Assembly: GCA_019635315.1 (NCBI GenBank)
Contig: JAHBZT010000001.1
Span: 1,472,001-1,536,000, forward strand
Source: Rubrivivax sp.
GTDB lineage: Bacteria; Pseudomonadota; Gammaproteobacteria; Burkholderiales; Burkholderiaceae_C
Direction of reading: 5' to 3'
DNA length: 64,000 bases
Made by a program: the position numbers and the translations under genes. A model generated the notes under the pieces. That model searched no databases. It saw only the letters and a list, made by a program, of their open reading frames with translations, and was not told where the DNA came from. Below are positions 54,588-62,915 of the stretch, piece after piece; the first letter of the stretch is position 1, and every line of letters begins with the position of its first letter.

Positions 54588-55418
54588 ATGAAGGACGACC
54601 AGCGACCCTTCCAGTCCTACGCGGCACGACATTTCCGCTGGGACTGCCCGGGCGACGGCCGCGTCGCGACGATCACGCTGAACCGGCCGGGCAAGAAGAA
54701 CCCGCTGACCTTCGAGAGCTACGCCGAGCTGCGCGACCTGTTCCGCTGCCTCGCGCAGGCCTCGGACGTTCGGGCGATCGTCCTCGCCGGCGAGGGCGGC
54801 AACTTCTGCAGCGGCGGCGACGTGTTCGAGATCATCGAGCCGCTGACGAAGATGCCGGCCCCCGAACTGCTGCGCTTCACGCGCATGACCGGCGACCTGG
54901 TCAAGGCGATGAAACATGCGCCGCAGCCCATCGTCGCCGCCATCGACGGCATCTGCGCCGGGGCCGGCGCGATGATCGCGCTCGCCTCCGACCTGCGCCT
55001 GGGCACGCCCGCCGCGCGCACCGCCTTCCTGTTCACGCGCGTGGGTCTCGCCGGCGCCGACATGGGCGCCTGCGGACTGCTGCCGCGCGTCATCGGCCAG
55101 GGCCGTGCCGCCGAACTGCTGTTCAGCGGCCGCAGCATGAGCGCCGACGAAGGCCTGGCCTGGGGCTGGTTCAACGCGCTGCACGCGCCGGGCGACCTGC
55201 TCGCCAAGGCGCAGGCGCAGGCGCGCGCGCTGGCCGACGGCCCCTGGTTTGCGCACACGGTGACCAAGACCATGCTGAACCAGGAGTGGGCGATGGGCGT
55301 CGACGAGATGATCGAGTCCGAGGCCCAGGCGCAGGCGCTGTGCATGATGACGCAGGACTTCCGCCGCGCCTTCGAGGCCTTCGCCGCGAAGCAGCAGCCG
55401 AAGTTCGAGGGCCACTGA
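54588..55418 (+). CDS. Enoyl-CoA hydratase/isomerase family protein
   Basis: The 276-residue crotonase-fold protein carries [20 protein letters not shown], the oxyanion-hole segments [14 protein letters not shown] and [20 protein letters not shown], and [22 protein letters not shown]. One of the usual catalytic glutamates is replaced in the ADMGACG loop, as in several non-hydratase crotonases. GAGGAG precedes the ATG at 54,588. It is in the same transcript as the hydroxylase and probably acts on a cyclic enoyl-CoA intermediate. Confidence 0.88.
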   Translation: MKDDQRPFQSYAARHFRWDCPGDGRVATITLNRPGKKNPLTFESYAELRDLFRCLAQASDVRAIVLAGEGGNFCSGGDVFEIIEPLTKMPAPELLRFTRMTGDLVKAMKHAPQPIVAAIDGICAGAGAMIALASDLRLGTPAARTAFLFTRVGLAGADMGACGLLPRVIGQGRAAELLFSGRSMSADEGLAWGWFNALHAPGDLLAKAQAQARALADGPWFAHTVTKTMLNQEWAMGVDEMIESEAQAQALCMMTQDFRRAFEAFAAKQQPKFEGH

Positions 55419-55420
55419 CG

Positions 55421-56599
55421 ATGGGCGCGGCCGGCCGCCTGGCCCACCTCGAACTGCCCTTCTTCGACGATGGCCACCGCGCGCTGGCCGCGGCGCTGGA
55501 CACCTGGGCGGCGCAACACCTGCAGCAGGTTCCCCATGCCGACACCGACACCGCCTGCCGCGCGCTGGTGCGCGCGCTCGGCGCTGCCGGCTGGCTGCGC
55601 CACTGCGTGCCGGCGGCGCAGGGTGGCGTGCACGAGACGCTCGACTCGCGCTCGCTGGTCGTCTGCCGCGAGACGCTGGCGCGTCACGACGGCCTGGCCG
55701 ACTTCGCCTTCGCGATGCAGGGGCTGGGCAGCGGGCCGCTGTCGCTGGCCGGCTCCGAGGCGCTGAAGGCGGCCTGGCTGCCGCGCGTCGCGCGCGGCGA
55801 CGCGATCGCCGCCTTCGCCTTGTCCGAGCCCGGCGCCGGCAGCGATGTCGCGGCCATCACCTGCAGCGCACGCGCCGACGGCGACGCCTGGGTGCTGGAT
55901 GGCCAGAAGACCTGGATCAGCAACGGCGGCATCGCCGACTTCTACTGCGTCTTCGCGCGCAGCGACGGCAGCGGCGCGCGCGGCACGCGCGGCCTGAGCG
56001 CCTTCCTGGTGCCGGCCGGCACGCCGGGGCTGAGCGTCGCCGAGCGCCTGGAGGTCATCGCGCCGCACCCGCTGGCGCGCCTGCACTTCGACGGCTGCCG
56101 CGTGCCGCGCGACCACCTGCTGGGCGCCGAGGGCGAGGGCTTCAAGCTCGCGATGCGCACGCTGGACATCTTCCGCGCCTCGGTCGCCGGCGCGGCCCTG
56201 GGCTTCGCGCGCCGGGCGCTCGACGAGGCGCTGGCGCATGCGCGCCGGCGCGAGATGTTCGGCCAGCACCTGGCCGACTTCCAGCTCACGCAGGCGGCGC
56301 TGGGCGACATGGCCACCGAGATCGACGCCGCCGCGCTGCTGACCTACCGCGCGGCCTGGCGGCGCGACACCACCGGCACGCGCATCACGCGCGAGTCGGC
56401 GATGGCCAAGATGGTGGCCACCGAGCAGGCGCAGCGGGTGATCGACCGTGCGCTGCAGATGCACGGTGGCCTGGGCGTGCGCGTCGGCACCGCGGTCGAG
56501 TCGCTTTACCGCGAGATCCGCGCGCTGCGCATCTACGAAGGCGCGACCGAGGTGCAGCGCCTGATCATCGGTCGCGAGACGCTGGCAGGGTCTGCTTGA
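55421..56599 (+). CDS. Acyl-CoA dehydrogenase
   Basis: The 392-residue flavoprotein has the family signatures [39 protein letters not shown], and the C-terminal [43 protein letters not shown], which includes the catalytic-base glutamate in YEGATE. It introduces an alpha-beta double bond into an acyl-CoA and feeds electrons to ETF. It starts 2 bp after the hydratase gene. Its end overlaps the convergent marR gene by 35 bp. Confidence 0.93.
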   Translation: MGAAGRLAHLELPFFDDGHRALAAALDTWAAQHLQQVPHADTDTACRALVRALGAAGWLRHCVPAAQGGVHETLDSRSLVVCRETLARHDGLADFAFAMQGLGSGPLSLAGSEALKAAWLPRVARGDAIAAFALSEPGAGSDVAAITCSARADGDAWVLDGQKTWISNGGIADFYCVFARSDGSGARGTRGLSAFLVPAGTPGLSVAERLEVIAPHPLARLHFDGCRVPRDHLLGAEGEGFKLAMRTLDIFRASVAGAALGFARRALDEALAHARRREMFGQHLADFQLTQAALGDMATEIDAAALLTYRAAWRRDTTGTRITRESAMAKMVATEQAQRVIDRALQMHGGLGVRVGTAVESLYREIRALRIYEGATEVQRLIIGRETLAGSA

Positions 56600-57080
56600 G
56601 CTGGCCCAGCAGCTCGAAGAGCTGCTGCAGCTGCGCGGCGTTCAGGCCGCCGAAGAGTTCGACGACCCAGCGTTCGTGTTCGCGCGCCATCGCGCCGAAC
56701 TGGCGCCGGCCCTCGGCGGTCAGCGCCACGGTCGTCGCGCGACGGTCCGCCGGGTCCTCGCGCTTCTCGACCAGGCCCTCGGCGACCAGCCGGTCGGTGA
56801 GGCCGGTGACGTTGCCGCCGGTGACCATCAGCCGGCGCGACAGCTCGCGCATCTTCAGCCCGCCGGGATGGCGGTCGAGCTGCGCCATCAGGTCGAAGCG
56901 CGGCAGCGAGGTGCGGTAGCGCTCGCGCAGGCGCGCCGCCAGCGGCGCCTCGACATGGTTGGTGCAGGCCAGCAGCCGCAGCCACAGGCGCAGCGCGAGA
57001 TGGTCGTCGGCGACAGCGCGGGTCTCGCTGTCGACCGGCGGGGAGGGCCGCGATGGCCGCGATCCGCTGTCGGCGGTCAC
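56565..57080 (-). CDS. MarR-family transcriptional regulator
   Basis: The 171-residue regulator shows a winged helix-turn-helix ([51 protein letters not shown]). MarR proteins that repress aromatic-CoA pathways respond to CoA thioesters. Its position convergent with the hydroxylase-hydratase-dehydrogenase operon makes that operon the likely target. The GTG at 57,080 is chosen, 11 bp after the TPR gene stop, so it may also be carried on the tonB-exbBD transcript. Confidence 0.88.
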   Translation of the reverse strand: MTADSGSRPSRPSPPVDSETRAVADDHLALRLWLRLLACTNHVEAPLAARLRERYRTSLPRFDLMAQLDRHPGGLKMRELSRRLMVTGGNVTGLTDRLVAEGLVEKREDPADRRATTVALTAEGRRQFGAMAREHERWVVELFGGLNAAQLQQLFELLGQLKQTLPASRDR

Positions 57081-57091
57081 GGCAGCCGCGT

Positions 57092-58294
57092 TCAGGCCCC
57101 GTTCGGGTTCAGCACCGTCCACAGCCGCGCGATGTCGGCCGTGCCGTCGTTGCCCTTCACGCTGCGCAGCGTCTGCACCGCGGCGGCGCGCTTGCCGGCC
57201 TGCAGCTTGGCCAGCCCGAGGCGCAGCTTGGCCTCCTCGGCGTGGCGCAGCTTGCCCTTCGCGATGCCCTGCTCGATGAGCTTGATGCCTTCGTCGAACT
57301 GGCCGATCGACACGTGCACCATGCCCATGCGCACGAGTGCGTCGCCGTCGCCCTGGGCGACCGCCTCGGCCGTGTTGGCGGCGAGCCCGGCGCGGACCTC
57401 GGCGTCGCGCTTGACGATCAGATCGCGCAGGCGCTGGTGGCGCGCGGCCTCCGGCCCGGTGCCCAGTGCGCCCGACTTGAAGCCGTACTCGGCCACCCGC
57501 AGCGCCTCGGCCGGCAGCCCGATCTGCACCAGCAGCTGCGACATCTCCATGAACTCGTTGGTGCTCGCCAGCGTGCCGGCGGCCAGGCGCAGCCGCAGCA
57601 CGTCGAGCTCGTAGCGCGGCGAGAAACCGCTCTTGCGCGGCAGGCGCGCCAGGTAGGCGCTCCAGTAGTCCTTCTTCGGGTAGTTGAGGACCAGCTTCTC
57701 GATCGTGTTGACGTAGGTGGCCTGGCCCAGGCGCTGCTGCGCGTCGGCCAGGCGCAGCAGGTCGTCCTCGGCAGGACGGCGGCCGGCCTGCTCGGCCGCG
57801 GACACCGCGGCGCCGGCGTCGCGCGCGATCGCGGCATAGTCGCCGCTGGCCGACATCAGGTACTGCTGCAGCTGGCGGATCGTCGGGCTGTTGTTGCCGG
57901 CGGCGATCGCCTTGTTCATCCATTCGGTGGCCTTGCCGTTGTTGCGCACCTGCGCGTAGGCACTGGCCAGCTGCTCGGCGATCTGACCCGACTCGGCGCC
58001 GCTGGTGCGCGGGTGGATGGCCTCCAGGGCCTGGATCGCGGTGTTGAAGTCGCCGGCGCGCTGCGCGGCGGCGGCCTTCATGCGGTCGATGGTCAGCCGC
58101 TCGTTGGCGGTGATGCCCGAGGCCGCCTCGGCCTCGCGCACCTTGGCCAGCGCGTCGCGCGCCTTGCCTGCCTTGAGCAGTTCGCCGGCCTGCTGCAGCG
58201 GGCGCCCGACCTCGGGCCGCACGCCTTGAGCCGACGCGATCCCGAACATGGCTACGGCCACCAGGGCCAGGGTCAGGGAGCGCATCGTCTTCAT
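57092..58294 (-). CDS. Exported TPR-repeat protein linked to the TonB system
   Basis: The 400-residue protein has a signal peptide (MKTMRSLTLALVAVAMFGIASA) and a helical repeat region with tetratricopeptide-like units (GELLKAGKARDALAKVREAE, AQRAGDFNTAIQALEAIHP, MVHVSIGQFDEGIKLIEQGIAKG). It probably sits in the periplasm as a scaffold. It is the fifth gene of the tonB-exbB-exbD-exbD operon, a place often taken by such proteins in beta- and gammaproteobacteria, and may connect the motor to a particular receptor or to the cell wall. Confidence 0.8.
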   Translation of the reverse strand: MKTMRSLTLALVAVAMFGIASAQGVRPEVGRPLQQAGELLKAGKARDALAKVREAEAASGITANERLTIDRMKAAAAQRAGDFNTAIQALEAIHPRTSGAESGQIAEQLASAYAQVRNNGKATEWMNKAIAAGNNSPTIRQLQQYLMSASGDYAAIARDAGAAVSAAEQAGRRPAEDDLLRLADAQQRLGQATYVNTIEKLVLNYPKKDYWSAYLARLPRKSGFSPRYELDVLRLRLAAGTLASTNEFMEMSQLLVQIGLPAEALRVAEYGFKSGALGTGPEAARHQRLRDLIVKRDAEVRAGLAANTAEAVAQGDGDALVRMGMVHVSIGQFDEGIKLIEQGIAKGKLRHAEEAKLRLGLAKLQAGKRAAAVQTLRSVKGNDGTADIARLWTVLNPNGA

Positions 58295-58352
58295 GGGCGG
58301 TCAGGGCTTGCGGGCCGAGGTTTCGAACGGGGAAGTGGGCTGCGGGGGCGGC

Positions 58353-58790
58353 TCAGAGGAACTGCTCGTTGCCGACGATGCCGATCTTGGTCACGCCCAG
58401 CCGCTGCGCGGTGGCCATGATCATCGCGACATGCTTGTACTCGACGAGCTTGTTCGGGCGCAGGTGCACCTCGGGCTGGTCGGGGATCTGCGCGATCGCA
58501 TAGAGCTTCTGCTCGATGGTCGCACGGTCCCCGGCCTCGATGACCTCGCCGTTCCAGCCGATGGTGCCGTCGAAGTCGACGTCGATGCGCACGATCTCGG
58601 GCGGCACCGGCGGCGGCGCGGCATTGTTCGGCACCGGCATGTTCATCTTCACCGCGTGCGTCTGGATGGGGATCGTGACGATGAACATGATCAGCAGCAC
58701 CAGCATGACGTCGATCAGCGGCGTCGTGTTGATGTCCACCATCACGTCGCCGTCGCCGTCGCCTTCCGGTGATCCGACTTGCATGGCCAT
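58353..58790 (-). CDS. exbD: ExbD/TolR biopolymer transport protein, second copy
   Basis: The 145-residue protein has a short cytoplasmic N-terminus, one membrane helix with the proton-path aspartate in NTTPLIDVMLVLLIMFIVTIP and a periplasmic domain (EVHLRPNKLVEYKHVAMIMATAQRLGVTKIGIVGNEQF). With ExbB it uses the proton gradient to energise TonB. It is 17 bp downstream of the first exbD. Confidence 0.92.
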   Translation of the reverse strand: MAMQVGSPEGDGDGDVMVDINTTPLIDVMLVLLIMFIVTIPIQTHAVKMNMPVPNNAAPPPVPPEIVRIDVDFDGTIGWNGEVIEAGDRATIEQKLYAIAQIPDQPEVHLRPNKLVEYKHVAMIMATAQRLGVTKIGIVGNEQFL

Positions 58791-58807
58791 GGATGGTTCC
58801 CTTCCTC

Positions 58808-59248
58808 TCAGCCGCCCGCGCCGGCGGGCGGCTCGGTGATGAAGCCGACCTTGAAGATGCCGGCGCGCTGGCAGGCCACGACGACGCGGCCGACGGCCTC
58901 GTAGCGCACGCCCTGGTCGCCGCGGATGTGCACCTCGGGCTGCGGCTCCTTGATGGACTCGACCTTCAGCCGGTTGACCAGGGCCTCGATGTCCGGGATG
59001 CGCTCCGTGCCCCAGAACACGTCGCCGTCGCGGTTGACCGCGATCGTGATGTTCTCGGGCTTGGTCATCAGCGGGATGTTCCTCTCGACCGGCAGCTCGA
59101 GCTTGATCGTCTGCGTGATGACCGGCACCGTGATCATGAAGATGATCAGCAGCACCAGCATCACGTCCACCATCGGCGTCGTGTTGATGGTGTTGTTGAA
59201 CTGCTCGTCGCCGTCGCCGCTGCCGCCGGTTCCTACCTGCATCGCCAT
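58808..59248 (-). CDS. exbD: ExbD/TolR biopolymer transport protein, first copy
   Basis: The 146-residue paralogue has INTTPMVDVMLVLLIIFMITVP, including the essential aspartate, and EVHIRGDQGVRYEAVGRVVVACQRAGIFKVGFITEPP in the periplasm. Both copies share the N-terminal phrase MAMQVG, a mark of recent common origin. Two exbD genes in series are known from the Xanthomonas tonB-exbB-exbD1-exbD2 locus, where exbD2 has a specialised role. Confidence 0.92.
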   Translation of the reverse strand: MAMQVGTGGSGDGDEQFNNTINTTPMVDVMLVLLIIFMITVPVITQTIKLELPVERNIPLMTKPENITIAVNRDGDVFWGTERIPDIEALVNRLKVESIKEPQPEVHIRGDQGVRYEAVGRVVVACQRAGIFKVGFITEPPAGAGG

Positions 59249-59287
59249 GGCGGACTCCTCGTCAGGTCTGCTTGCCGCAGGCCGCGC

Positions 59288-60154
59288 TCAGCGCTTGCCC
59301 GACAGCAGCACGTTCTGCAGATCGCCGGCGAAGGCGCGCGTCAGGTCCATCACGGTCTTGTTGCGGCGGATCAGCCAGTTGTAGCCCATCACCGCGGGCA
59401 CCGCGACGGCCAGGCCGACGGCGGTCAGGATCAGCGCCGCGCCGACCGGGCCGGCGACCTTGTCGATCGAGGCCTGGCCCGACAGGCCGATCTTCACCAG
59501 CGCGTCGTAGATGCCCCAGGTGGTGCCGAACAGGCCCACGAACGGGGCGGTGGAACCCACCGTGGCCAGCAGCGCCAGGCCGTCCGAGAGGCGGCTCTGC
59601 ACGTTGCCGACCGCGCGCTCGATCGACATGCCGATCCAGGTGTGCTTGTCGATGACGTCGGTCATCGTGCCTTCGTGGTGCTCGCTGGCCTTGATGCCCT
59701 GCTCGGCGATGAAGCGGATCGCCGACCCTTCCTCCAGCGCGCCGACACCGGCCTTCACCGAACCCGCCTTCCAGAAGGTCTCGGCGCCGCTGCGGCCGCT
59801 CTTGAGCATCGCGCGCTGCTCGAACAGCTTGACGAAGATGACGTACCAGCTCGCCATCGACATGATGACCAGGATGATCAGCGTGCCGCGCTTGACCCAA
59901 TCCGACGACTGCCACATGCCACGCAGGCCGAACGGGTTGTCCACCGCCTCCTGCTCCACGGTGACGGCCGGCGGCGCCGCAGCCGGCGCGGGCTGCTCCG
60001 CGGCCGGGGCGGCGGCGGGCTCGGAAGCGGCCGGGGCCGGCGCCTGCGCCAGCGCCAGGCCCGGCAGACCCAGGCCGAGGACGAGGCTGGCGAGCGCACC
60101 CGCCAGCGTCTTGGCAGCCCACGAGCGGGCGTGCACGATCTTGTTCAGTGACAT
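59288..60154 (-). CDS. exbB: ExbB/TolQ/MotA-family proton channel with N-terminal signal and Ala/Pro-rich segment
   Basis: The 288-residue protein has a signal-like hydrophobic N-terminus (LAGALASLVLGLGLPGLALA), an Ala/Pro-rich periplasmic stretch (residues about 35-65) and three membrane helices with the ExbB signature (LLATVGSTAPFVGLFGTTWGIYDAL, LILTAVGLAVAVPAVMGYNWL). It forms the pentameric channel around the ExbD dimer. It lies 56 bp downstream of tonB and 39 bp upstream of the first exbD. Confidence 0.92.
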   Translation of the reverse strand: MSLNKIVHARSWAAKTLAGALASLVLGLGLPGLALAQAPAPAASEPAAAPAAEQPAPAAAPPAVTVEQEAVDNPFGLRGMWQSSDWVKRGTLIILVIMSMASWYVIFVKLFEQRAMLKSGRSGAETFWKAGSVKAGVGALEEGSAIRFIAEQGIKASEHHEGTMTDVIDKHTWIGMSIERAVGNVQSRLSDGLALLATVGSTAPFVGLFGTTWGIYDALVKIGLSGQASIDKVAGPVGAALILTAVGLAVAVPAVMGYNWLIRRNKTVMDLTRAFAGDLQNVLLSGKR

Positions 60155-60210
60155 GTTGACTCCAGAGGGACAGGTCGGCGCGGTCGGCCGCGCTCGTGGG
60201 GAGGAAAGGA

Positions 60211-60900
60211 TCAGTCGGTGATGCGCCAGACGTAGGTCACGCGCGAGGTGACCGTCTCCGGCTTGCCGTCGACGGTACCCGGGGTGACCTTGCAGGCCTT
60301 GACGGCGGCCAGCGTCGCACGGTCGAGCAGCTTGTGCTCGCGCGACGATCCGGCGGACTTCTCGACGACGGCGTCGGTGATCTGGCCGGTGGCGTCGGCG
60401 GTGAAGCGCACGACGACCTCGCCCTGAGCCTCGGCGCGCCGCGCCGCGGCCGTGTACTCGGGCCGTTCGCAGGTGGTGCCGAAGTTCAGGCGCGGCGGCA
60501 CACGCACCGGCTCGCGCGGCGGCGCCGGCGGCGCGACCGCGACGACCGGCGGCGGTGGCGCCGGCGCCACCGTCACCGGGGCCGGCGGCGGCGCCTCGCG
60601 CGTGACCGTGATCGTCGGCGCCGGCGTCGGCGGCGGGTTGACGTTCACCTCCGGCGGCGGCACGAACGACGGCGGCGGCGGCGCAAACTTCGGCGGCGGC
60701 GGCAGGTTCTCCGGCGGCGGCGGCGGAGGAGGCTTGGTCTCCTCGATGATCTTGGTCTCGATCGGCGCCCGGATCACGTCGACGACGCGCTGCGCGAGGC
60801 CCGTGACCATGGCCCAACCCAGCAACAGATGCAGCGCCAGCACGATGCCGATGCCCACCACGTGCTTGCCCGGGTTGCGTTGCTGTTGGGCAAAATCCAC
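60211..60900 (-). CDS. tonB: Energy transducer TonB
   Basis: The 229-residue protein has one N-terminal membrane helix (VVGIGIVLALHLLLGWAMV) and a proline-rich periplasmic spacer of about 100 residues (PPPPPPENLPPPPKFAPP and following PPAP-type runs). The C-terminal TonB domain (RPEYTAAARRAEAQGEVVVRFTADATGQITD...SRVTYVWRITD) contacts outer-membrane receptors. It heads the five-gene operon. Upstream, 61,081-61,091 is an 11-bp palindrome TGCGTTACGCA of unknown role. No Fur box is evident. Confidence 0.93.
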   Translation of the reverse strand: MDFAQQQRNPGKHVVGIGIVLALHLLLGWAMVTGLAQRVVDVIRAPIETKIIEETKPPPPPPPENLPPPPKFAPPPPSFVPPPEVNVNPPPTPAPTITVTREAPPPAPVTVAPAPPPPVVAVAPPAPPREPVRVPPRLNFGTTCERPEYTAAARRAEAQGEVVVRFTADATGQITDAVVEKSAGSSREHKLLDRATLAAVKACKVTPGTVDGKPETVTSRVTYVWRITD

Positions 60901-61141
60901 TCGACTCCTCCAGCCGACCGTGCACAGGCTTGAATGCGACGGGCGGCGATCAACACGTTCCGGCCTCGTGAGCCGCCCGGCCCATCCGGCCGAGGGGCGG
61001 GACTATATCGCACCGACACCGCGGCCCGCCTCGTGGCTTCACCCTAAACGCGGGATCGCGAACGTTAACGACCTATAACTTGCGTTACGCAGCAAGATCG
61101 AGGCCCGTATCCCGTCCCGCTGCCCACGCATCCACGGGATC

Positions 61142-62122
61142 TCAGGCGCGCGACGGCGCGGCCGCGGCGTCGCGCAGGGTTCGCACGGCCCGTGCGCAGG
61201 CATCGGGTGCGTCGGCCTCGACCACCAAGCGCCCCGGCATCCCGCGCAGCCAGGTCAGCTGTCGCTTCGCGAGCTGGCGGGTCGCGGCGATGCCGGCCTC
61301 GCGCAGGCCCTGCAGGTCGCCGCGCTCCAGCGCCGCCCAGGCCTGCCGGTAGCCGACGCAGCGCATCGACGGCAGTCCGGCGTGCAGGTCGCCGCGCGCT
61401 CGCAGCATGCGCACCTCGTCCAGCAGCCCGGCCGCCAGCATCGCATCGAAGCGTGCGGCGATGCGCTCGTGCAGCCAGGCGCGCGAGCGCGGCTCCAGCG
61501 AGACCAGCGGCCACGACGCCGCCTCCGGCCCACCGCCCGCGCCCGGTGCATCGCCGGCGCCGCCCGACCCCGAACGGTGCCAGGCCGACAGCGGCCGGCC
61601 GGTCAGCCGCCAGACCTCGAGCGCGCGCTGGATGCGCTGGGCGTCCGCCGGCGCCAGCCGCGCCGCGGTCGCCGGGTCCACGGCGGCCAGTTCCGCATGC
61701 AGTGCCGGCCACCCGCGCTCGGCGGCCGCGCGGTCGATGGCCTCCCGCACGGCCGGGTCGGCGGCCGGCATCGCGTCCAGGCCCTCGCGCAGGGCCTTGA
61801 AGTACAGCATCGTGCCGCCGACCAGCAACGGCGTGCGCCCGCGCGCGCGGATCTCGGCCACCAGCCGCGTCGCATCGGCGACGAAGCGCGCGGCCGAGTA
61901 GGCTTCGGCGGGATCCAGGATGTCGATCAGGTGGTGCGGCACCGTGGCGCGCTCGGCCGCGCTCGGCTTCGCGGTACCGATGTCCATGCCGCGATAGACC
62001 AGCGCCGAGTCGACGCTGACGATCTCGATCGGCAGCTCGCGCGCCAAGGCCAGCGCGACCGCGGTCTTGCCGGACGCCGTGGGGCCGGCCAGGCACAGCA
62101 CGGGAGGCAGGCTCTCCACCAC
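61142..62122 (-). CDS. miaA: tRNA dimethylallyltransferase
   Basis: The 326-residue enzyme adds a dimethylallyl group to A37 of tRNAs reading UNN codons. Motifs are the P-loop [18 protein letters not shown], the tRNA-contact [29 protein letters not shown] and [20 protein letters not shown]. The length matches the family. GTG at 62,122 or 62,119 is the likely start; the frame continues into the palindromic repeat but that sequence is not conserved. The repeat copy B begins 145 bp upstream and separates miaA from its usual neighbours (mutL is not in view). Confidence 0.94.
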   Translation of the reverse strand: MVESLPPVLCLAGPTASGKTAVALALARELPIEIVSVDSALVYRGMDIGTAKPSAAERATVPHHLIDILDPAEAYSAARFVADATRLVAEIRARGRTPLLVGGTMLYFKALREGLDAMPAADPAVREAIDRAAAERGWPALHAELAAVDPATAARLAPADAQRIQRALEVWRLTGRPLSAWHRSGSGGAGDAPGAGGGPEAASWPLVSLEPRSRAWLHERIAARFDAMLAAGLLDEVRMLRARGDLHAGLPSMRCVGYRQAWAALERGDLQGLREAGIAATRQLAKRQLTWLRGMPGRLVVEADAPDACARAVRTLRDAAAAPSRA

Positions 62123-62266
62123 GTCAGTCGCTGCAACGCGTGCCAGGCGCCACCCGGTTGCAGCGCCTTTCCCGGCTGGCGAGTGGCGGCTTGCGGCGCT
62201 TTGCGGATACTTGCGCGCGTTGTCGGACGACCGCGGCCGGGTGCTTCGCTTGGCCTGGCCTGGTCT

Positions 62267-62799
62267 GCGCATCGCGCCAGGCGGTACCCGCTGCCGGCTC
62301 AGGGTTCCGCGGTCGCCGCCTGCGGCGGCGACTTCCCTGCGCTGCTCGCTTCGGGGTCGCGCCGCCCAACTCACTTCGCTCGCTGCGCTCGCTCCGTTCG
62401 GACACCGGCGGCGAGTCAGTTGTCGAGGCGCGCACTGCGTGCGCGCCGACCCCGAAGCTGCGCTGCTCGGCGCTCCACACAGCGCCGGCAGCGGGTACCG
62501 CCTGGCGCGAGGGCCAACACCGGTGGCACGCTACCTGTCTGCATACCACCACCGTGTCGCGAAGCCGCGTGGGGGCAGCCCGCAGCGCCCATGGGAGGCA
62601 CCGAGAAGCGCAGGGCTCCTGGCCGCGCGCGCAGCGCGCCTCCCCAACTGACTCGCCGCCGGTGTCCGAACGGAGCGAGCGCAGCGAGCGAAGTGAGTTG
62701 GGCGGCGGGCCAGGAGACCGAGCATCGCAGGGCAGTCGGCGCGCAGCGCCGACCGCCGGACTCTGGGCGATGCGGGCTGCCCCCATGCGGCTTCGCTGC
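62267..62799. repeat. Bipartite palindromic repeat, copy B (about 533 bp)
   Basis: This copy aligns end to end with 18,902-19,433 at the same orientation. Module 1 has a perfect 26-bp terminal inverted repeat (62,273-62,298 and 62,484-62,509); module 2 has a 24-bp one with one mismatch (62,560-62,583 and 62,772-62,795). The long inverted arm is perfect over 61 bp (62,362-62,422 and 62,645-62,705). A central spacer at about 62,511-62,556 differs strongly from copy A. Where the copies differ within stems, paired bases change together (62,312-62,332 hairpin; 62,405 with 62,662). No coding frame in it resembles a real protein. Confidence 0.85.
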
Positions 62800-62915
62800 T
62801 CGAATGTCAGCACGAGCGAAAAGCGCCGCGCCATGAACCACCGCAATGCGCCGGAACCGGACCTAGGTGACTCGCCATTCATTGCTGGCCGCATGGACCT
62901 GACACCCCAGCGCCC

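Noticed and set aside
62123-62374. N-terminal extension of MiaA into repeat copy B
   Set aside because: It would add 84 residues translated from the palindromic repeat; MiaA length and motif position fit the GTG at 62,122.
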